64,000 nt of DNA from Chloroflexota bacterium (GCA_902810755.1 CADDYT010000011.1:1-64000), one strand, 5' to 3'; shown: positions 16,387 to 25,965, counted from the stretch's first letter. A program made the numbers and translations. The notes: generated from the letters alone by a model not told the origin.

Positions 16387-18114
16387 TCAGCTTCTATCGA
16401 AAAACTCGTCCCTGCTGGCCGGGTCTGGCCTTTTACTCAGGCGCAAGGCGGAGAGATAGGGGTCGTGTGACGCGAGAAGCTGGTTGGCCTCGTAGGCGAT
16501 CTGGCGGTAATTGATGTGGCCGCCGGGGCGAGAACGCTGCATCGTGAGGTACAGCGCCTGCTTTGGGTCGCCATGCATCCAGAGATCGACGCGGTGCGCG
16601 AGCGGAAGCAGATTAAGCACGAAGGAGTAGTCGATGCTATCCTGATAGCATGTCGCAACCTGCTCAAGAAAATCCTGCAACTTGACGTAATATGCGGCTA
16701 AATCTTGCTCGAAATTGGTCTTCAGTTCGGCGAATTCAGGAACCTCCGTCAGGTAGAGGGGGAGGCCGAAGCCGCGAGCGAGGATCTGGTTGACCGTCAC
16801 TTTCGTGAGTGGCTCTCCAAAGATGAGCGGGAGTGAGAAGAAACGACCCCAGGCGCGGTGGCGGTTCAGGTCGCGCAACTCCCCCAGGAAGCTCTCGATG
16901 ACCAGCGTCATGTGTGTCGTGCGTGCGAACCCCGGCAGTTCGGCGTAATTGCTGTGATCGGTGAACAGCATGGCGCTGATCCTGCCTTTGGTTTCGTTCC
17001 CCTGAGCATGTACCCACTCTAGCAGTGCTTCCCTATCGAGACCGGGCCAGAGGGTCAGTATATACTGCGCGACCAGACGATCTCCCTCTGTATAACGTGG
17101 CTCGATCATGCTGACCTGCTGCTTTACCGGCGCCGGGCTGCCTTTTTGCAGTGGGATATGCTGTAATATATTCGTTTCTGCTTGCAAAAAGCGTTTCAGT
17201 GACTGTAAATTAGTATTTGTCGTCAGAAAAGGCGCAGTGTGGCGGATCAAAGCCGGGGCTTCCGCTTTGTAGCCGAGTTGCTCTTCCTCCTCGCGTGTCG
17301 GAGCAAGCAATTTCTCGATCTGGTCGGCAACCTTGCGATAGTAGGGAAGGGGAGCAGCCTTTAACTCGGCAAGGATACGCGACCAGTCACGGGCCGAGGT
17401 TTCAAACGACAGGCCGCTCCACTGGCCGAGCAGCAGGAAATAGCGCACGCAGTCCAGCACGCGCGAAGCCAGCGCCGTTCTTTGCTCGCGCTTCTCCATG
17501 TCAACACGATAATACTGCTCAAATGCGCGCAGCAAAATGGCCCGGTACTTTGCAAACAGTTCCAGCGAGAGTGTGCCGAATGACTGGTACTGCTCCTCTA
17601 GCTGCGCCACCTCTTCGCCCGGCAGGCTATCCGGCAAATAGTGTTTGATGGGATGAAGAACGGCTTTGCCAAACGCGGACTGGTAGCGCGTCGATTTTTC
17701 CTGGCCAGAGTTGAGCGAGCCTTCATTAAAAAGGGCAAGACAAAAGTGCATGGGAATTTTGCCCATGTCGACGCTCAGGCGCGCCATATCGCCGACCGAA
17801 GCGTGACCGTAGCCACGAAACATCTCTTCCAGCTTCTGGTCCGGGTCGACGCCCTTTTCGCCCATTTCGTGCAGAATTTCCCAGGGCAACCCTGCCGCAC
17901 GTGACTGCCGGGCGCCTGCCCATGCCCTGTGTGCGGCTGTGCGCCTTTGAGGATGCGCAACCGTTGTGGTGACAACGGTACCGCTAGAGAGGTCTTCCAG
18001 ACAGATCAGGCGTAAGCCGGTGACTTCAGGGGCATAGGTAAACCAGCGATACGAACCGCTAACGAGTTCTTGTTCCGGTGAAATGCCCGTTGTTTTCTGG
18101 TCAGGTTGGTTCAT
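16387..18114 (-). CDS. Double-length ThyX-like (flavin thymidylate synthase) protein
   Basis: The protein is about 575 residues from ATG 18114. In-frame GTG 18153 and ATG 18147 are alternatives, since no start has a strong ribosome binding site. Canonical ThyX is 220-260 residues with RHR-x7-S and S-x-R-Y around FAD and dUMP. Here the N-terminal half keeps EKSTRYQS but has FNEGSLN in place of RHR, and the C-terminal half has LRDLNRHRAWGRFFS without a clear S-x-R-Y. This suggests two fused, complementary degenerate ThyX domains. ThyX methylates dUMP using methylene-tetrahydrofolate, NADPH and FAD. Catalytic activity of this form is uncertain. No folA or thyA is nearby. Confidence 0.65.
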   Translation of the reverse strand: MNQPDQKTTGISPEQELVSGSYRWFTYAPEVTGLRLICLEDLSSGTVVTTTVAHPQRRTAAHRAWAGARQSRAAGLPWEILHEMGEKGVDPDQKLEEMFRGYGHASVGDMARLSVDMGKIPMHFCLALFNEGSLNSGQEKSTRYQSAFGKAVLHPIKHYLPDSLPGEEVAQLEEQYQSFGTLSLELFAKYRAILLRAFEQYYRVDMEKREQRTALASRVLDCVRYFLLLGQWSGLSFETSARDWSRILAELKAAPLPYYRKVADQIEKLLAPTREEEEQLGYKAEAPALIRHTAPFLTTNTNLQSLKRFLQAETNILQHIPLQKGSPAPVKQQVSMIEPRYTEGDRLVAQYILTLWPGLDREALLEWVHAQGNETKGRISAMLFTDHSNYAELPGFARTTHMTLVIESFLGELRDLNRHRAWGRFFSLPLIFGEPLTKVTVNQILARGFGLPLYLTEVPEFAELKTNFEQDLAAYYVKLQDFLEQVATCYQDSIDYSFVLNLLPLAHRVDLWMHGDPKQALYLTMQRSRPGGHINYRQIAYEANQLLASHDPYLSALRLSKRPDPASRDEFFDRS

Positions 18115-18480
18115 ATTTCGACGCGCCTTTTTGCTTTTAGTCAGCATATACACAAAATACCTGAGGGAACATGAGCCATTGCACTGGCATTCCCTGCCTC
18201 AGTATATCATTGAGTGGCTGTGCAGCGTCAAGCTTGATACCTTTTCCCTGATCCGGCAAAACAGGCAAACAACCGCCATGACTCGTCATTGGCGCGGGAC
18301 TCGCGCGATACGCCAGCAGGCGACGGCGTACCGGACTGAGTTGCGGCACAATACGAACCTGCCTCTCCATCAGATGATGAAGGAATACGTCTGCATATTT
18401 GCGTGCGTATGGTATGGGACTGCTCGCCGCCAGCTGGCAGTGGGGAACCTCGGCCTGGCAGCGAGCAGACTATCTGATAA
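18115..18480. other. Intergenic region with strong stem-loop
   Basis: About 366 nt without a supported gene. CTGCTCGC at 18420-18427 pairs with GCGAGCAG at 18461-18468, extended inward by GCCAG/CTGGC, giving a stem of about 14 bp with one mismatch. It sits just 3' of the small helix-turn-helix gene on the minus strand and may end its transcript, though no U-run follows. Nothing else stands out. Confidence 0.5.
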
Positions 18481-18699
18481 CTAACTCTGGCCGGGTGCGC
18501 TCGTTGGCAATTCTGGCGGTGTAAGCAAAGCAGTGAGCGTCGAACGGCGAATACGATACGCCTGGCGCGTTCCCTTGTGAGGGAGCGTGATTGCCTCCAG
18601 GACACCATTTTTGATCCAGCGCCGCACAGTTGTGTCATCCACACGCAGCGTTTGCGCAACTTCGCGAACAGTGAGCAGATCCGCTTCGTCGTTTACCAC
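18481..18699 (-). CDS. Small excisionase-type helix-turn-helix protein
   Basis: The protein has 72 residues from GTG 18699, which follows GAGGG closely; longer in-frame starts lack a site. The sequence LLTVREVAQTLRVDDTTVRR followed by WIKNGVLEAITL is the standard MerR/excisionase-like DNA-binding motif (HTH_17). After a short wing, the C-terminus is a Pro-rich tail. Despite the family name, such proteins are common as small transcription factors. There is no integrase or phage gene near, so excision is unlikely. The region upstream is AT-rich compared with its surroundings. Confidence 0.75.
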   Translation of the reverse strand: MVNDEADLLTVREVAQTLRVDDTTVRRWIKNGVLEAITLPHKGTRQAYRIRRSTLTALLTPPELPTSAPGQS

Positions 18700-18854
18700 G
18701 TGGCCCTCTTTTCTGATCTTATACAGGGGAACGATTGAAATCGTTCGTAACGAGTACAATGGCCGAAAATAGAACTGGAATGTTTCACACGTTCTATTTG
18801 ACTATAACGACGAACATACCCGTCTTTAGTAACTCATTGAATATCGAGCTTTTT

Positions 18855-18893
18855 TCAATAAAAATAAGCAGAACACTTATGCTCATGTTCTGC
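18855..18893 (-). terminator. Terminator of moaA
   Basis: On the minus strand GCAGAACA (18893-18886) and TGTTCTGC (18875-18868) form a perfect 8-bp stem with a 10-nt loop. TTATTTTTATTG follows. It lies about 50 nt after the moaA stop. Confidence 0.7.
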
Positions 18894-18943
18894 TGTAAAA
18901 CAACCTGCTGTAGAAAATCCAGAAAATGTCGCTGATGGGTATA

Positions 18944-19939
18944 TTAGCCGCCGATCATCGACATGCTGCGATTTGCGCGCTTGAATCGCTTGTCACCGAT
19001 ATAATGTTTGAGTTCTTTGTGCCAGACGGCGCGGCGTATCACCTGTGCCAGTTCCTCGTCGCTGGCATTGGAGCGCACGACGGCACGCAGGTCGGTCTCC
19101 TCAGTAGCGAACAGGCAGGTACGCAACTGGCCGTCGGCGGTCAGACGGATACGGTCGCAACTGGCGCAGAACGGCTCGCTGACGGGATTGATGAAGCCAA
19201 CTTCGCCGATACCGTCGGAGAAGGTGTAGCGGCGCGCTGTTTCTGAGGGGTCGCCGCTCGTAATCGGCACCAGAGGGCCATACTCGGCCTCGATGATTGC
19301 TTTGATCTCTCCACCGGTCAGGATATCCTCTTTGCGCCAGATCTGATCGGCGTCCAGCGGCATAAATTCAATCCAGCGCATAACGTAGTGTTTGCGCCGC
19401 GCCAGGCGCACGAAGTCGATGACCTCTTCTTCGCTATAACCGCGCATTGCCACCGCGTTGATCTTAATGGGGGTAATCGAGGGATATTTTTCCAGTTCTT
19501 CCAGCCCCTCCAGCACGCGATGAAGCTGGTCGCGCCGCGTCAGTTGCGCGAACTTCTCGCGAACCAGCGAATCAAGGCTGACATTGATGCGTGTCAACCC
19601 TGCTGCCGCCAGCGCGCCTGCCTGCTGCTTGAGCAGGATGCCGTTGGTGGTCAGGCTGAGGCTGCGCAGGCCGCCGATCTGGTGGAGCTGGCGCACGAGG
19701 TCGGGAACATCTCGCCGTACCAGTGGCTCGCCGCCGGTCAGACGAATCTGCTCAATACCCATGCTGACCGCTACGCGAGCAATGCGCTCAATCTCCTCAT
19801 AGGAGAGAATCTCGGCCTTTTTCAGCCAGGGCAGTCCCTCTGCCGGCATGCAATACGTGCAGCGAAAATTGCACTTGTCCGTAATAGAGATGCGCATACT
19901 CTTAATGCGGCGTCCGTAACTATCAACCAGTGGTTCCAT
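18944..19939 (-). CDS. moaA: GTP 3',8-cyclase MoaA
   Basis: MoaA is the radical-SAM enzyme that starts molybdenum cofactor synthesis from GTP together with MoaC. The protein has 331 residues. The N-terminal cluster motif CNFRCTYC (Cys23, 27, 30) binds the SAM-linked 4Fe-4S. LTGGEPLVRRD and NVSLDSL are MoaA-specific motifs. A second 4Fe-4S site is formed by CASCDRIRLTADGQLRTCLF. It ends in MIGG, the functional Gly-Gly tail. No other moa gene is in the window, so the gene is separated from the rest of the pathway. Confidence 0.95.
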   Translation of the reverse strand: MEPLVDSYGRRIKSMRISITDKCNFRCTYCMPAEGLPWLKKAEILSYEEIERIARVAVSMGIEQIRLTGGEPLVRRDVPDLVRQLHQIGGLRSLSLTTNGILLKQQAGALAAAGLTRINVSLDSLVREKFAQLTRRDQLHRVLEGLEELEKYPSITPIKINAVAMRGYSEEEVIDFVRLARRKHYVMRWIEFMPLDADQIWRKEDILTGGEIKAIIEAEYGPLVPITSGDPSETARRYTFSDGIGEVGFINPVSEPFCASCDRIRLTADGQLRTCLFATEETDLRAVVRSNASDEELAQVIRRAVWHKELKHYIGDKRFKRANRSMSMIGG

Positions 19940-20071
19940 GTCTGCTGCCTCTTCTCTGGGATGCTCAACGACTAACGCTCTCTATTACTATATCACACCT
20001 CTGGCTATTCCGCCATTGAATATTCATTCGTTTTGTACGAAGGTGTATCCAGCAAGAGAGAACACGCTGCC

Positions 20072-20100
20072 TTGCGCTATACCCGACCGTATGGTACAAT
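20072..20100 (+). promoter_or_regulatory. Candidate promoter of tetR
   Basis: TTGCGC at 20072-20077, a 17-nt spacer and TACAAT at 20095-20100 precede the TetR start by about 60 nt. The stretch ATTGACCGGTGG just downstream could hold an autoregulatory operator, but no clear dyad is seen. Confidence 0.55.
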
Positions 20101-20162
20101 TGTTATTGACCGGTGGCCCATTATAGATGCGAAAAAGCCTGGAGTGAGGAGTCGAGAGACGT

Positions 20163-20771
20163 ATGCCAAAAGTTGTCGATGACCAGGCACGAGAGGCGAC
20201 GCGCCAGCGTATTATCCGTGAGGCGGCCAGTGAGTTTGCGCGGCTGGGGTTTGAGCAGGCCAATATCAATACCATTGCTGAGCAGGCCGGTATTGGCAAG
20301 GGTACCATCTACCTCTATTTTGAGAATAAGCGCGAACTCTTTCTCGCCATGCTGCGGCAGATTGCACAGGAGCAACTGGCGTCAATTCGTGCTGCGCTGG
20401 CTACTGATGGAAGCTTGCGGGAACGGTTGGAGCGGCTGTTCCTGGCTTTCGCCCGCCTGGCGCACGAGGAGAGCGACAGTTTTAACGTCTATATGAGCGC
20501 GCTGTATGGCGTGAACCGTGCCTTCAAAGAGGAAGCTACGCGGCTCTTGCGTGATTATGTGGCGGTCATCGCCCTGGTGCTGGAAGAGAGCATGACGCGA
20601 GGCGAGATACAGCGCGTTGAGCCGGACGCAGCCGCGCTGATGATTCTCTCGTTGACTGAGGCATACGTGTTGTCCGCCGGGGTGCTTGGGCAGAGTCAGG
20701 TGCAGATTGCTCGCCAGGCACGCCACGTCGCCGACCTGGTCATGTCGGGCATTGGCGCTGCTGCTGATTGA
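20163..20771 (+). CDS. TetR/AcrR-family transcriptional regulator
   Basis: The protein has 202 residues. The N-terminal domain (14-60) reads ATRQRIIREAASEFARLGFE, then INTIAEQAGIGKGTIYLYFE with NKREL, the classical TetR helix-turn-helix. The C-terminal helical ligand domain is divergent, so the inducer is unknown. TetR proteins usually repress their neighbour. The ClC transporter gene starts about 110 nt downstream in the same direction and is the natural candidate target or operon partner. Confidence 0.9.
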   Translation: MPKVVDDQAREATRQRIIREAASEFARLGFEQANINTIAEQAGIGKGTIYLYFENKRELFLAMLRQIAQEQLASIRAALATDGSLRERLERLFLAFARLAHEESDSFNVYMSALYGVNRAFKEEATRLLRDYVAVIALVLEESMTRGEIQRVEPDAAALMILSLTEAYVLSAGVLGQSQVQIARQARHVADLVMSGIGAAAD

Positions 20772-20879
20772 AAAGAGCATCACAGGTTTTTTTGCTGTTT
20801 ATAATGGGTGACTGCCCACTCAAATAGATTTTTTTTGACGTTCAAAGTATCCAGGCAGGTCTTGTGGGAGAGAAAACAG

Positions 20880-23012
20880 ATGGATGATCGCACACCGCTG
20901 AAGCACGCCACGTTCGTCACGTTTTTACGGCGTTTGTTTCATTTGCGCCGCGTTGGGCAGCATTTTGAAAGCCCCCGTTACCTGCTCAAGTGGCTATTTC
21001 TCAGCACGCTGATAGGCATTATTGCCGGTCTGGGGGCAATCGCCTTCTTCTGGTCTATTCAGTTCGCCACCGATATCTTGCTTGGGAAGATCGTTGGCTA
21101 CCTTCCCCCCAATCCTGCGGGCGAAGGCGGGAGCATAGTAATGCCGCTCTGGTCGGCGGCGCGGCCCTGGCTCCTGCCCGTGATTACAACAGTGGGCGGT
21201 CTCGTTGCAGGCATCATTGTTTTCACGCTCGCGCCAGAGGCAGAGGGGCATGGCACCGATGCCGCCATCAAAGCATTCCATGAGGGGAAACCTATCCGGG
21301 CGCGCATCCCGCTTATCAAGCTGGTTGCTTCGGCCATCACTATCGGTTCTGGTGGCTCCGGTGGGCGCGAGGGGCCGTCGGCGCAGATCAGCGCGGGTTT
21401 CGGTTCGCTGCTGGCAACGGCCCTGCACCTGAATGTGCAGGATCGGCGCATCGCCATTGCAACGGGTATTGGTTCGGGCATCGGCGCTATTTTCCGCGCC
21501 CCGCTTGGCGGCGCTATTCTGGCCGCCGAAATTCTCTACAAAGATGACCTGGAGATTGAGGCCATCATTCCCGCGTTGATGGCCTCGATTATCGGCTACA
21601 GCGTCTTTGGTCTCTGGTCTGGCTGGGAACCGATCTTTGGCGCGCAGGGAAATCTGGCCTTCACCTCGCCGCCAGAGTTGCTCTTCTATGTCGTGCTTGG
21701 TGTCCTGTGCGGCCTGGTCGGTATTGCCTACGCAAAGGGCTTTTATGGCGTGACGCATATCTTCCACCGGATTCCCCTGCCGAACTGGCTCAAACCCGGC
21801 ATTGGCGGCCTGCTGGTGGGCCTGATCGGCCTGCTCATCCCGCAGGCGCTGGGTATGGGCTATGGCTGGGTGCAGCAGGAGATGGGAACGGGTATCTTTT
21901 CCATTCCGGTCTGGGTGATTCTCATTCTGCCTTTTATCAAGATACTCACAACCGGGCTATCTATCGGCTCCGGCGGCTCCGGTGGGATCTTCGGGCCGGG
22001 CATGGTTATCGGCGGCTCTGTGGGGGCCGCGTTATGGCGATTGTCCTACCATGTCGTTCCCGGCGTTCCGCCAACGCCCGCCCCCTTTGTCATCATCGGC
22101 ATGATGGCGACCTTTGGCGGTATTGCCCATGCTCCCCTGGCGGTCATGCTCATGGTCGCGGAGATGACCGGCAATCTCTCCTTGCTCGCGCCTGCCATGA
22201 TTGCTGTGGGCATTTCCTCAGTGCTGGTGGGGAGAGCTACCATCTACACCAGTCAGGTGAATACCCGCGCCGACTCGCCCGCGCATCGCCTGGAATACTC
22301 GCTACCCGTCCTCGCCACCATCCCGGTTGCCAGCGCCATGACCAAACCCTTGCTCACCTTCTTGCCAACTCAAACGGTGGCTCAGGCGGAGTCGATGCTG
22401 GCCCGGCAAACGGTGAGCGGCGGCCCGGTGCTTGATGAGCGCGGCGATCTGCTCGGTGTACTCACGCTGGCGGATATTCGGCGTGTGCCACCTGACAAAC
22501 GCGGCGAGGTAGCAGTTGGTGAGGCGATGAACCGTGATGTGTTTACCATCACGCCCGATGAGTCGCTGGACGAGGCGCTGGAACAACTCACGAGCCATCG
22601 TGTTGGCTGGGCGCCTGTCGTCGATGTCGAGATCATCGCGGGCGTGCGCCGTGTCGTCGGACTGCTGACGGTGGCCGATATCGTGCGAGCATACCGTGCG
22701 GCGGTCACAAAGGACAGCAGGCTCATGCGCGGGCTGGTCGAAGGAACGGTGATGGTCGAAACACGGATCGAACCCGGTATGCCGCTTGCCGGCAAAGCCC
22801 TGCGTGACGCCCATCTCCCGAAGGATACGCTGGTGGTCTCTATCCGCCGCAACGGCGAATTCATCTTCCCGCGTGGCCGCGCCGTAATCGAACCCGGCGA
22901 CATGGTCACCTTCCTGGTCAGCCCGCAGGGCGAGGCGCTCTTGCGGGAGTATCTGGGCGAAAGGGAGGTGGGGAAGAATCCTGTTGCAGCAGATAAGGCT
23001 GCAACAGGCTGA
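20880..23012 (+). CDS. ClC-type chloride transporter with CBS and TrkA-C domains
   Basis: The protein has 710 residues. ATG 20880 after GGGAGAG is chosen over a distant GTG at 20808. About ten or more membrane helices span residues 35-460. ClC selectivity motifs are GSGGSGGREGP (with the gating Glu), GIGAIFRAPLGG and GSGGSGGIFGPG. Two CBS domains follow (about 485-620), then a TrkA-C-like domain (about 630-695) ending FLVSPQGEALL. The gating Glu is kept, consistent with chloride/proton exchange. CBS and TrkA-C domains often bind nucleotides, suggesting ligand control. It probably shares a transcript with the TetR gene. Confidence 0.88.
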   Translation: MDDRTPLKHATFVTFLRRLFHLRRVGQHFESPRYLLKWLFLSTLIGIIAGLGAIAFFWSIQFATDILLGKIVGYLPPNPAGEGGSIVMPLWSAARPWLLPVITTVGGLVAGIIVFTLAPEAEGHGTDAAIKAFHEGKPIRARIPLIKLVASAITIGSGGSGGREGPSAQISAGFGSLLATALHLNVQDRRIAIATGIGSGIGAIFRAPLGGAILAAEILYKDDLEIEAIIPALMASIIGYSVFGLWSGWEPIFGAQGNLAFTSPPELLFYVVLGVLCGLVGIAYAKGFYGVTHIFHRIPLPNWLKPGIGGLLVGLIGLLIPQALGMGYGWVQQEMGTGIFSIPVWVILILPFIKILTTGLSIGSGGSGGIFGPGMVIGGSVGAALWRLSYHVVPGVPPTPAPFVIIGMMATFGGIAHAPLAVMLMVAEMTGNLSLLAPAMIAVGISSVLVGRATIYTSQVNTRADSPAHRLEYSLPVLATIPVASAMTKPLLTFLPTQTVAQAESMLARQTVSGGPVLDERGDLLGVLTLADIRRVPPDKRGEVAVGEAMNRDVFTITPDESLDEALEQLTSHRVGWAPVVDVEIIAGVRRVVGLLTVADIVRAYRAAVTKDSRLMRGLVEGTVMVETRIEPGMPLAGKALRDAHLPKDTLVVSIRRNGEFIFPRGRAVIEPGDMVTFLVSPQGEALLREYLGEREVGKNPVAADKAATG
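22981..23007 (+). terminator. Hairpin at the 3' end of the ClC gene
   Basis: CTGTTGCAGC (22981-22990) and GCTGCAACAG (22998-23007) form a perfect 10-bp stem with a 7-nt loop, overlapping the last codons. There is no U-run, so it may be a transcript-end stabiliser rather than a terminator. Confidence 0.45.
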
Positions 23013-23029
23013 AAGCTGTTACAAAACAC

Positions 23030-23058
23030 TTGACAGATCACAGAAAGACATGTACTGT
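23030..23058 (+). promoter_or_regulatory. Candidate promoter of the leuS leader
   Basis: TTGACA at 23030-23035 is followed by a 17-nt spacer and TACTGT at 23053-23058, placing the transcript start at the beginning of the T-box leader. Confidence 0.6.
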
Positions 23059-23065
23059 TACTGGT

Positions 23066-23356
23066 GAAATCAATAGCGATACAGGCGATGAGCGAGAACA
23101 GTAGGAGCGCCGCGATTGCAGAGAGCTGGCGGCTGGTGCGAGCCGGTGTCAGGACGTTCTGAAGCTCCCTCGCGAGCTGCGACAGTGAAACGTTCGCATG
23201 AACGGGAGTAGCTGTTGCCGGGTACTCCCGTTAACGAGTTCGGGTGTGTTGGCACCCATAAGGCCATTGTTGCGAGACAGTGGTGAAACAAGGTGGTACC
23301 GCGAAGTGAGTCTATGCGCACTTTCGCCCTTGCCGGGCGGAGGGCGCTCTTTTTAT
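23066..23356 (+). promoter_or_regulatory. T-box riboswitch, leucine-specific, controlling leuS
   Basis: T-boxes read tRNA charging and allow transcription when the cognate tRNA is uncharged. The T-box sequence AAGGTGGTACCGCG at 23290-23303 is nearly consensus. Stem I holds GAAGCTCCC near 23162, where CTC (23165-23167) is the likely leucine specifier codon; it matches the amino acid of the downstream synthetase. A terminator stem, CGCCCT (23325-23330) with AGGGCG (23341-23346), ends in CTCTTTTT. Leucine starvation should therefore raise LeuRS. Confidence 0.92.
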
Positions 23357-23402
23357 GCCCTCCGCGTGAAGTCCTTTCCAGACAAACACTCAGGAGGGTT
23401 TT

Positions 23403-25955
23403 ATGGCAGAGACCGAATCATCCGGTGCTGTTACCGGCGCGGCACAATCCACGGGCGTAGAGAGTAAGAATACGGTGGAAGACATTCCCACTGCTATCGG
23501 GTCGGGACAGAAATATCCCATTGCGCGGGTTTCTGGCCCGAAGTATGATTTTCGCGCCTTTGAGCCGAAGTGGCGGGCAAGGTGGGAAGAGCAGAAGCTG
23601 TATCAGGTTGATTTGCGACACGCGAAACGCCCCTATTACAACCTGATGATGTTTCCCTATCCTTCAGCCGAGGGGCTGCATGTCGGCAATGTCTATTCCT
23701 ACGTTGGCTCCGACGTGCATGGGCGCTGGATGGCTATGCAGGGCTATGATGTCTTCGAGCCAATGGGTTTTGACGCCTTCGGCATTCACAGCGAGAACTT
23801 CGCCATCAAGCGCGGCATTCACCCGCGCATTCTGACGGCACGCAATATCGAACATTTTCGCGAGGCGCAGTTAAAACGCATCGGCAACCGTTTCGATTGG
23901 TCGCACGAATTGCACACGACCGACCCGCGCTACTACCGTTGGACACAGTGGATCTTTGTGCAGTTATTCAAGGCCGGGCTGGCGGAGCGCAAGACGGCGC
24001 CTGTGAACTGGTGTCCGAAGGATAAGACGGTGCTGGCCGACGAGCAGGTGATTGACGGGCGCTGTGAACGCTGCGGCAGCGTCGTCGAGCGCCGCTGGTT
24101 AGAGCAGTGGTTTCTGAAGATAACGAACTACGCGCAGCGATTGCTGGATGATCTGGACCAGCTGGACTGGTCCGAGCGGATCAAGGTAGCGCAGCGCAAC
24201 TGGATCGGGCGTTCCGAAGGGCTGGAATTCAGCATGGCGATTGCTGGCATGCCCGAAGAGCGTGTGCAGGTCTACACCACGCGGCCAGATACCATCTTCG
24301 GCATGACCTTCGTGGCGCTGGCACCCCATCATCCCCTGATTGCGCGCATCACGTCCCCGGCGTATCGCGAAGCTGTTGCTCGCTATCAGGAGACGGTCAG
24401 TAACGTGCAGGTGGGGGAGAATCGTGCCATGACGGGCGTCTTTACCGGGATCTATGCCCTGCACCCCTTTACGGACGAGCGTGTACCGATCTGGGTGGCC
24501 GATTTTGTGCTGGGGGAACATGGAGCAGGGGCAGTGATGGGCGTCCCGGCGCACGACGAAACGGATATGGCCTTTGCGCGAGCAATGGGCCTGCCTGTGC
24601 GTTTCGTTGTGCTACCCGCTCATGCGCCCGTTTCTCCCTCTCAGGAGTATGTCCAGCAAGAGGCTTTTGTGCGACCGGGCATTCTGGTCGATTCCGGTGA
24701 GTATTCGGGGATGACCTCTGAGCAGGCGCGTACAGCGATTATAGATTGGTTTGAGGCTCGCGGAACCGGCAAACGCGCCGTCAAATATCGGCTGCGAGAC
24801 TGGCTGATCAGCCGCCAGCGTTACTGGGGGCCGCCCATTCCCATCATCTACTGTCCCGTGCATGGGGCCGTTCCGGTACCTGAAGACCAGTTACCGGTTG
24901 TGCTGCCGGATGTTGAGAACTGGATGCCGATCGGAACAGGAACATCTCCCCTGGCTGCCGTGGAGAGCTTCGTGAATACCACCTGTCCCATCTGCGGGCG
25001 ACCTGCGCGCCGCGAGACGGATGTGAGCGACAACTTCCTGGACTCGTCGTGGTACTTCCTGCGCTACCCATCCAGCGACGATGAGACGCAGCCCTGGAAC
25101 CCTGAACTGACGCGCAAGTGGCTGCCTGTGGACATGTGCATTGGCGGCGGCGAACACAGCGTGCTGCACCTGATGTACGTGCGCTTCATCACGCTGGCCC
25201 TGCACGATCTGGGCTACCTGGACTTCTCGATCCCGTTCACGCGCTTTCGCGCCAACGGCACCATTACAAAAGACGGGGCCAAGATTTCCAAGTCCAGGGG
25301 CAACGTCGTCAACCCCGATGGCTATATCGAACATTTTGGCGCGGACGTCTTTCGCGTCTACCTGATGTTTATGGGGCCGTATGAAGGAGGCGGCGATTTC
25401 AGCGATCGTGGCATCAGCGGCGTGGTGCGTTTTCTGAACAGGGTATGGCAACTGGTGCTGCGTCACGAGGCGGTCGCGCCGGAACCTGTCGGAGAAGAGA
25501 AGCGAGCCATGCATATCACCATCAAGCGCGTCACCGAGGACATCGCGGCCTTGAAATACAACACGGCTATTGCAGCTTTGATGGAGTATCTGCATACGCT
25601 GGAAGAGAGGCGGGCCGTGACACGCACAGAACTGGAAACCCTGCTGCTCCTGCTGGCTCCCCTGGCGCCCTACATCACAGAGGAACTGTGGGAGCGGCTG
25701 GGTCATCAAACATCCATCCACACAGCTTCCTGGCCCACATTTGAGGCGACCAGCATCCAGACTGGCGTAATGACCATGCTCGTGCAGGTCAACGGGCGTG
25801 TGCGCGACCGCATCGAAATCTCGTCAACGGCCTCAGAGGAGGAGATAAAGCAGCAGGCTCTGAGCGCCGGAAAGGCGCAACGTTTCCTGGCGGGGCAGAA
25901 CGTGAACAAGATAGTGTACGTACCCGGTCGGCTGGTAAATATTGTGACGGCGTAG
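23403..25955 (+). CDS. leuS: Leucyl-tRNA synthetase
   Basis: This class I synthetase attaches leucine to its tRNA. It has 850 residues. The HIGH-like motif is HVGN (about 97-100) after MMFPYPSAEGL. The zinc motif CPKDKTVL...CERCGSV and an editing domain (about 270-460, with the CP1 motif TTRPDTIFG) follow. KISKS begins at 627, and the anticodon domain and C-terminal extension finish the protein. ATG 23403 follows AGGAGGG. A 47-residue extension precedes the normal start (YDFRAFEPKW) and is Ser/Thr/Ala/Glu-rich, probably disordered. The gene is controlled by the T-box in front of it. Confidence 0.97.
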   Translation: MAETESSGAVTGAAQSTGVESKNTVEDIPTAIGSGQKYPIARVSGPKYDFRAFEPKWRARWEEQKLYQVDLRHAKRPYYNLMMFPYPSAEGLHVGNVYSYVGSDVHGRWMAMQGYDVFEPMGFDAFGIHSENFAIKRGIHPRILTARNIEHFREAQLKRIGNRFDWSHELHTTDPRYYRWTQWIFVQLFKAGLAERKTAPVNWCPKDKTVLADEQVIDGRCERCGSVVERRWLEQWFLKITNYAQRLLDDLDQLDWSERIKVAQRNWIGRSEGLEFSMAIAGMPEERVQVYTTRPDTIFGMTFVALAPHHPLIARITSPAYREAVARYQETVSNVQVGENRAMTGVFTGIYALHPFTDERVPIWVADFVLGEHGAGAVMGVPAHDETDMAFARAMGLPVRFVVLPAHAPVSPSQEYVQQEAFVRPGILVDSGEYSGMTSEQARTAIIDWFEARGTGKRAVKYRLRDWLISRQRYWGPPIPIIYCPVHGAVPVPEDQLPVVLPDVENWMPIGTGTSPLAAVESFVNTTCPICGRPARRETDVSDNFLDSSWYFLRYPSSDDETQPWNPELTRKWLPVDMCIGGGEHSVLHLMYVRFITLALHDLGYLDFSIPFTRFRANGTITKDGAKISKSRGNVVNPDGYIEHFGADVFRVYLMFMGPYEGGGDFSDRGISGVVRFLNRVWQLVLRHEAVAPEPVGEEKRAMHITIKRVTEDIAALKYNTAIAALMEYLHTLEERRAVTRTELETLLLLLAPLAPYITEELWERLGHQTSIHTASWPTFEATSIQTGVMTMLVQVNGRVRDRIEISSTASEEEIKQQALSAGKAQRFLAGQNVNKIVYVPGRLVNIVTA

Positions 25956-25965
25956 AAAGAGCAAC

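Noticed and set aside
18481..18699. Phage or integrative-element excisionase
   Set aside because: The excisionase-type fold is common in ordinary small regulators, and there is no integrase, att-like repeat or phage gene nearby.
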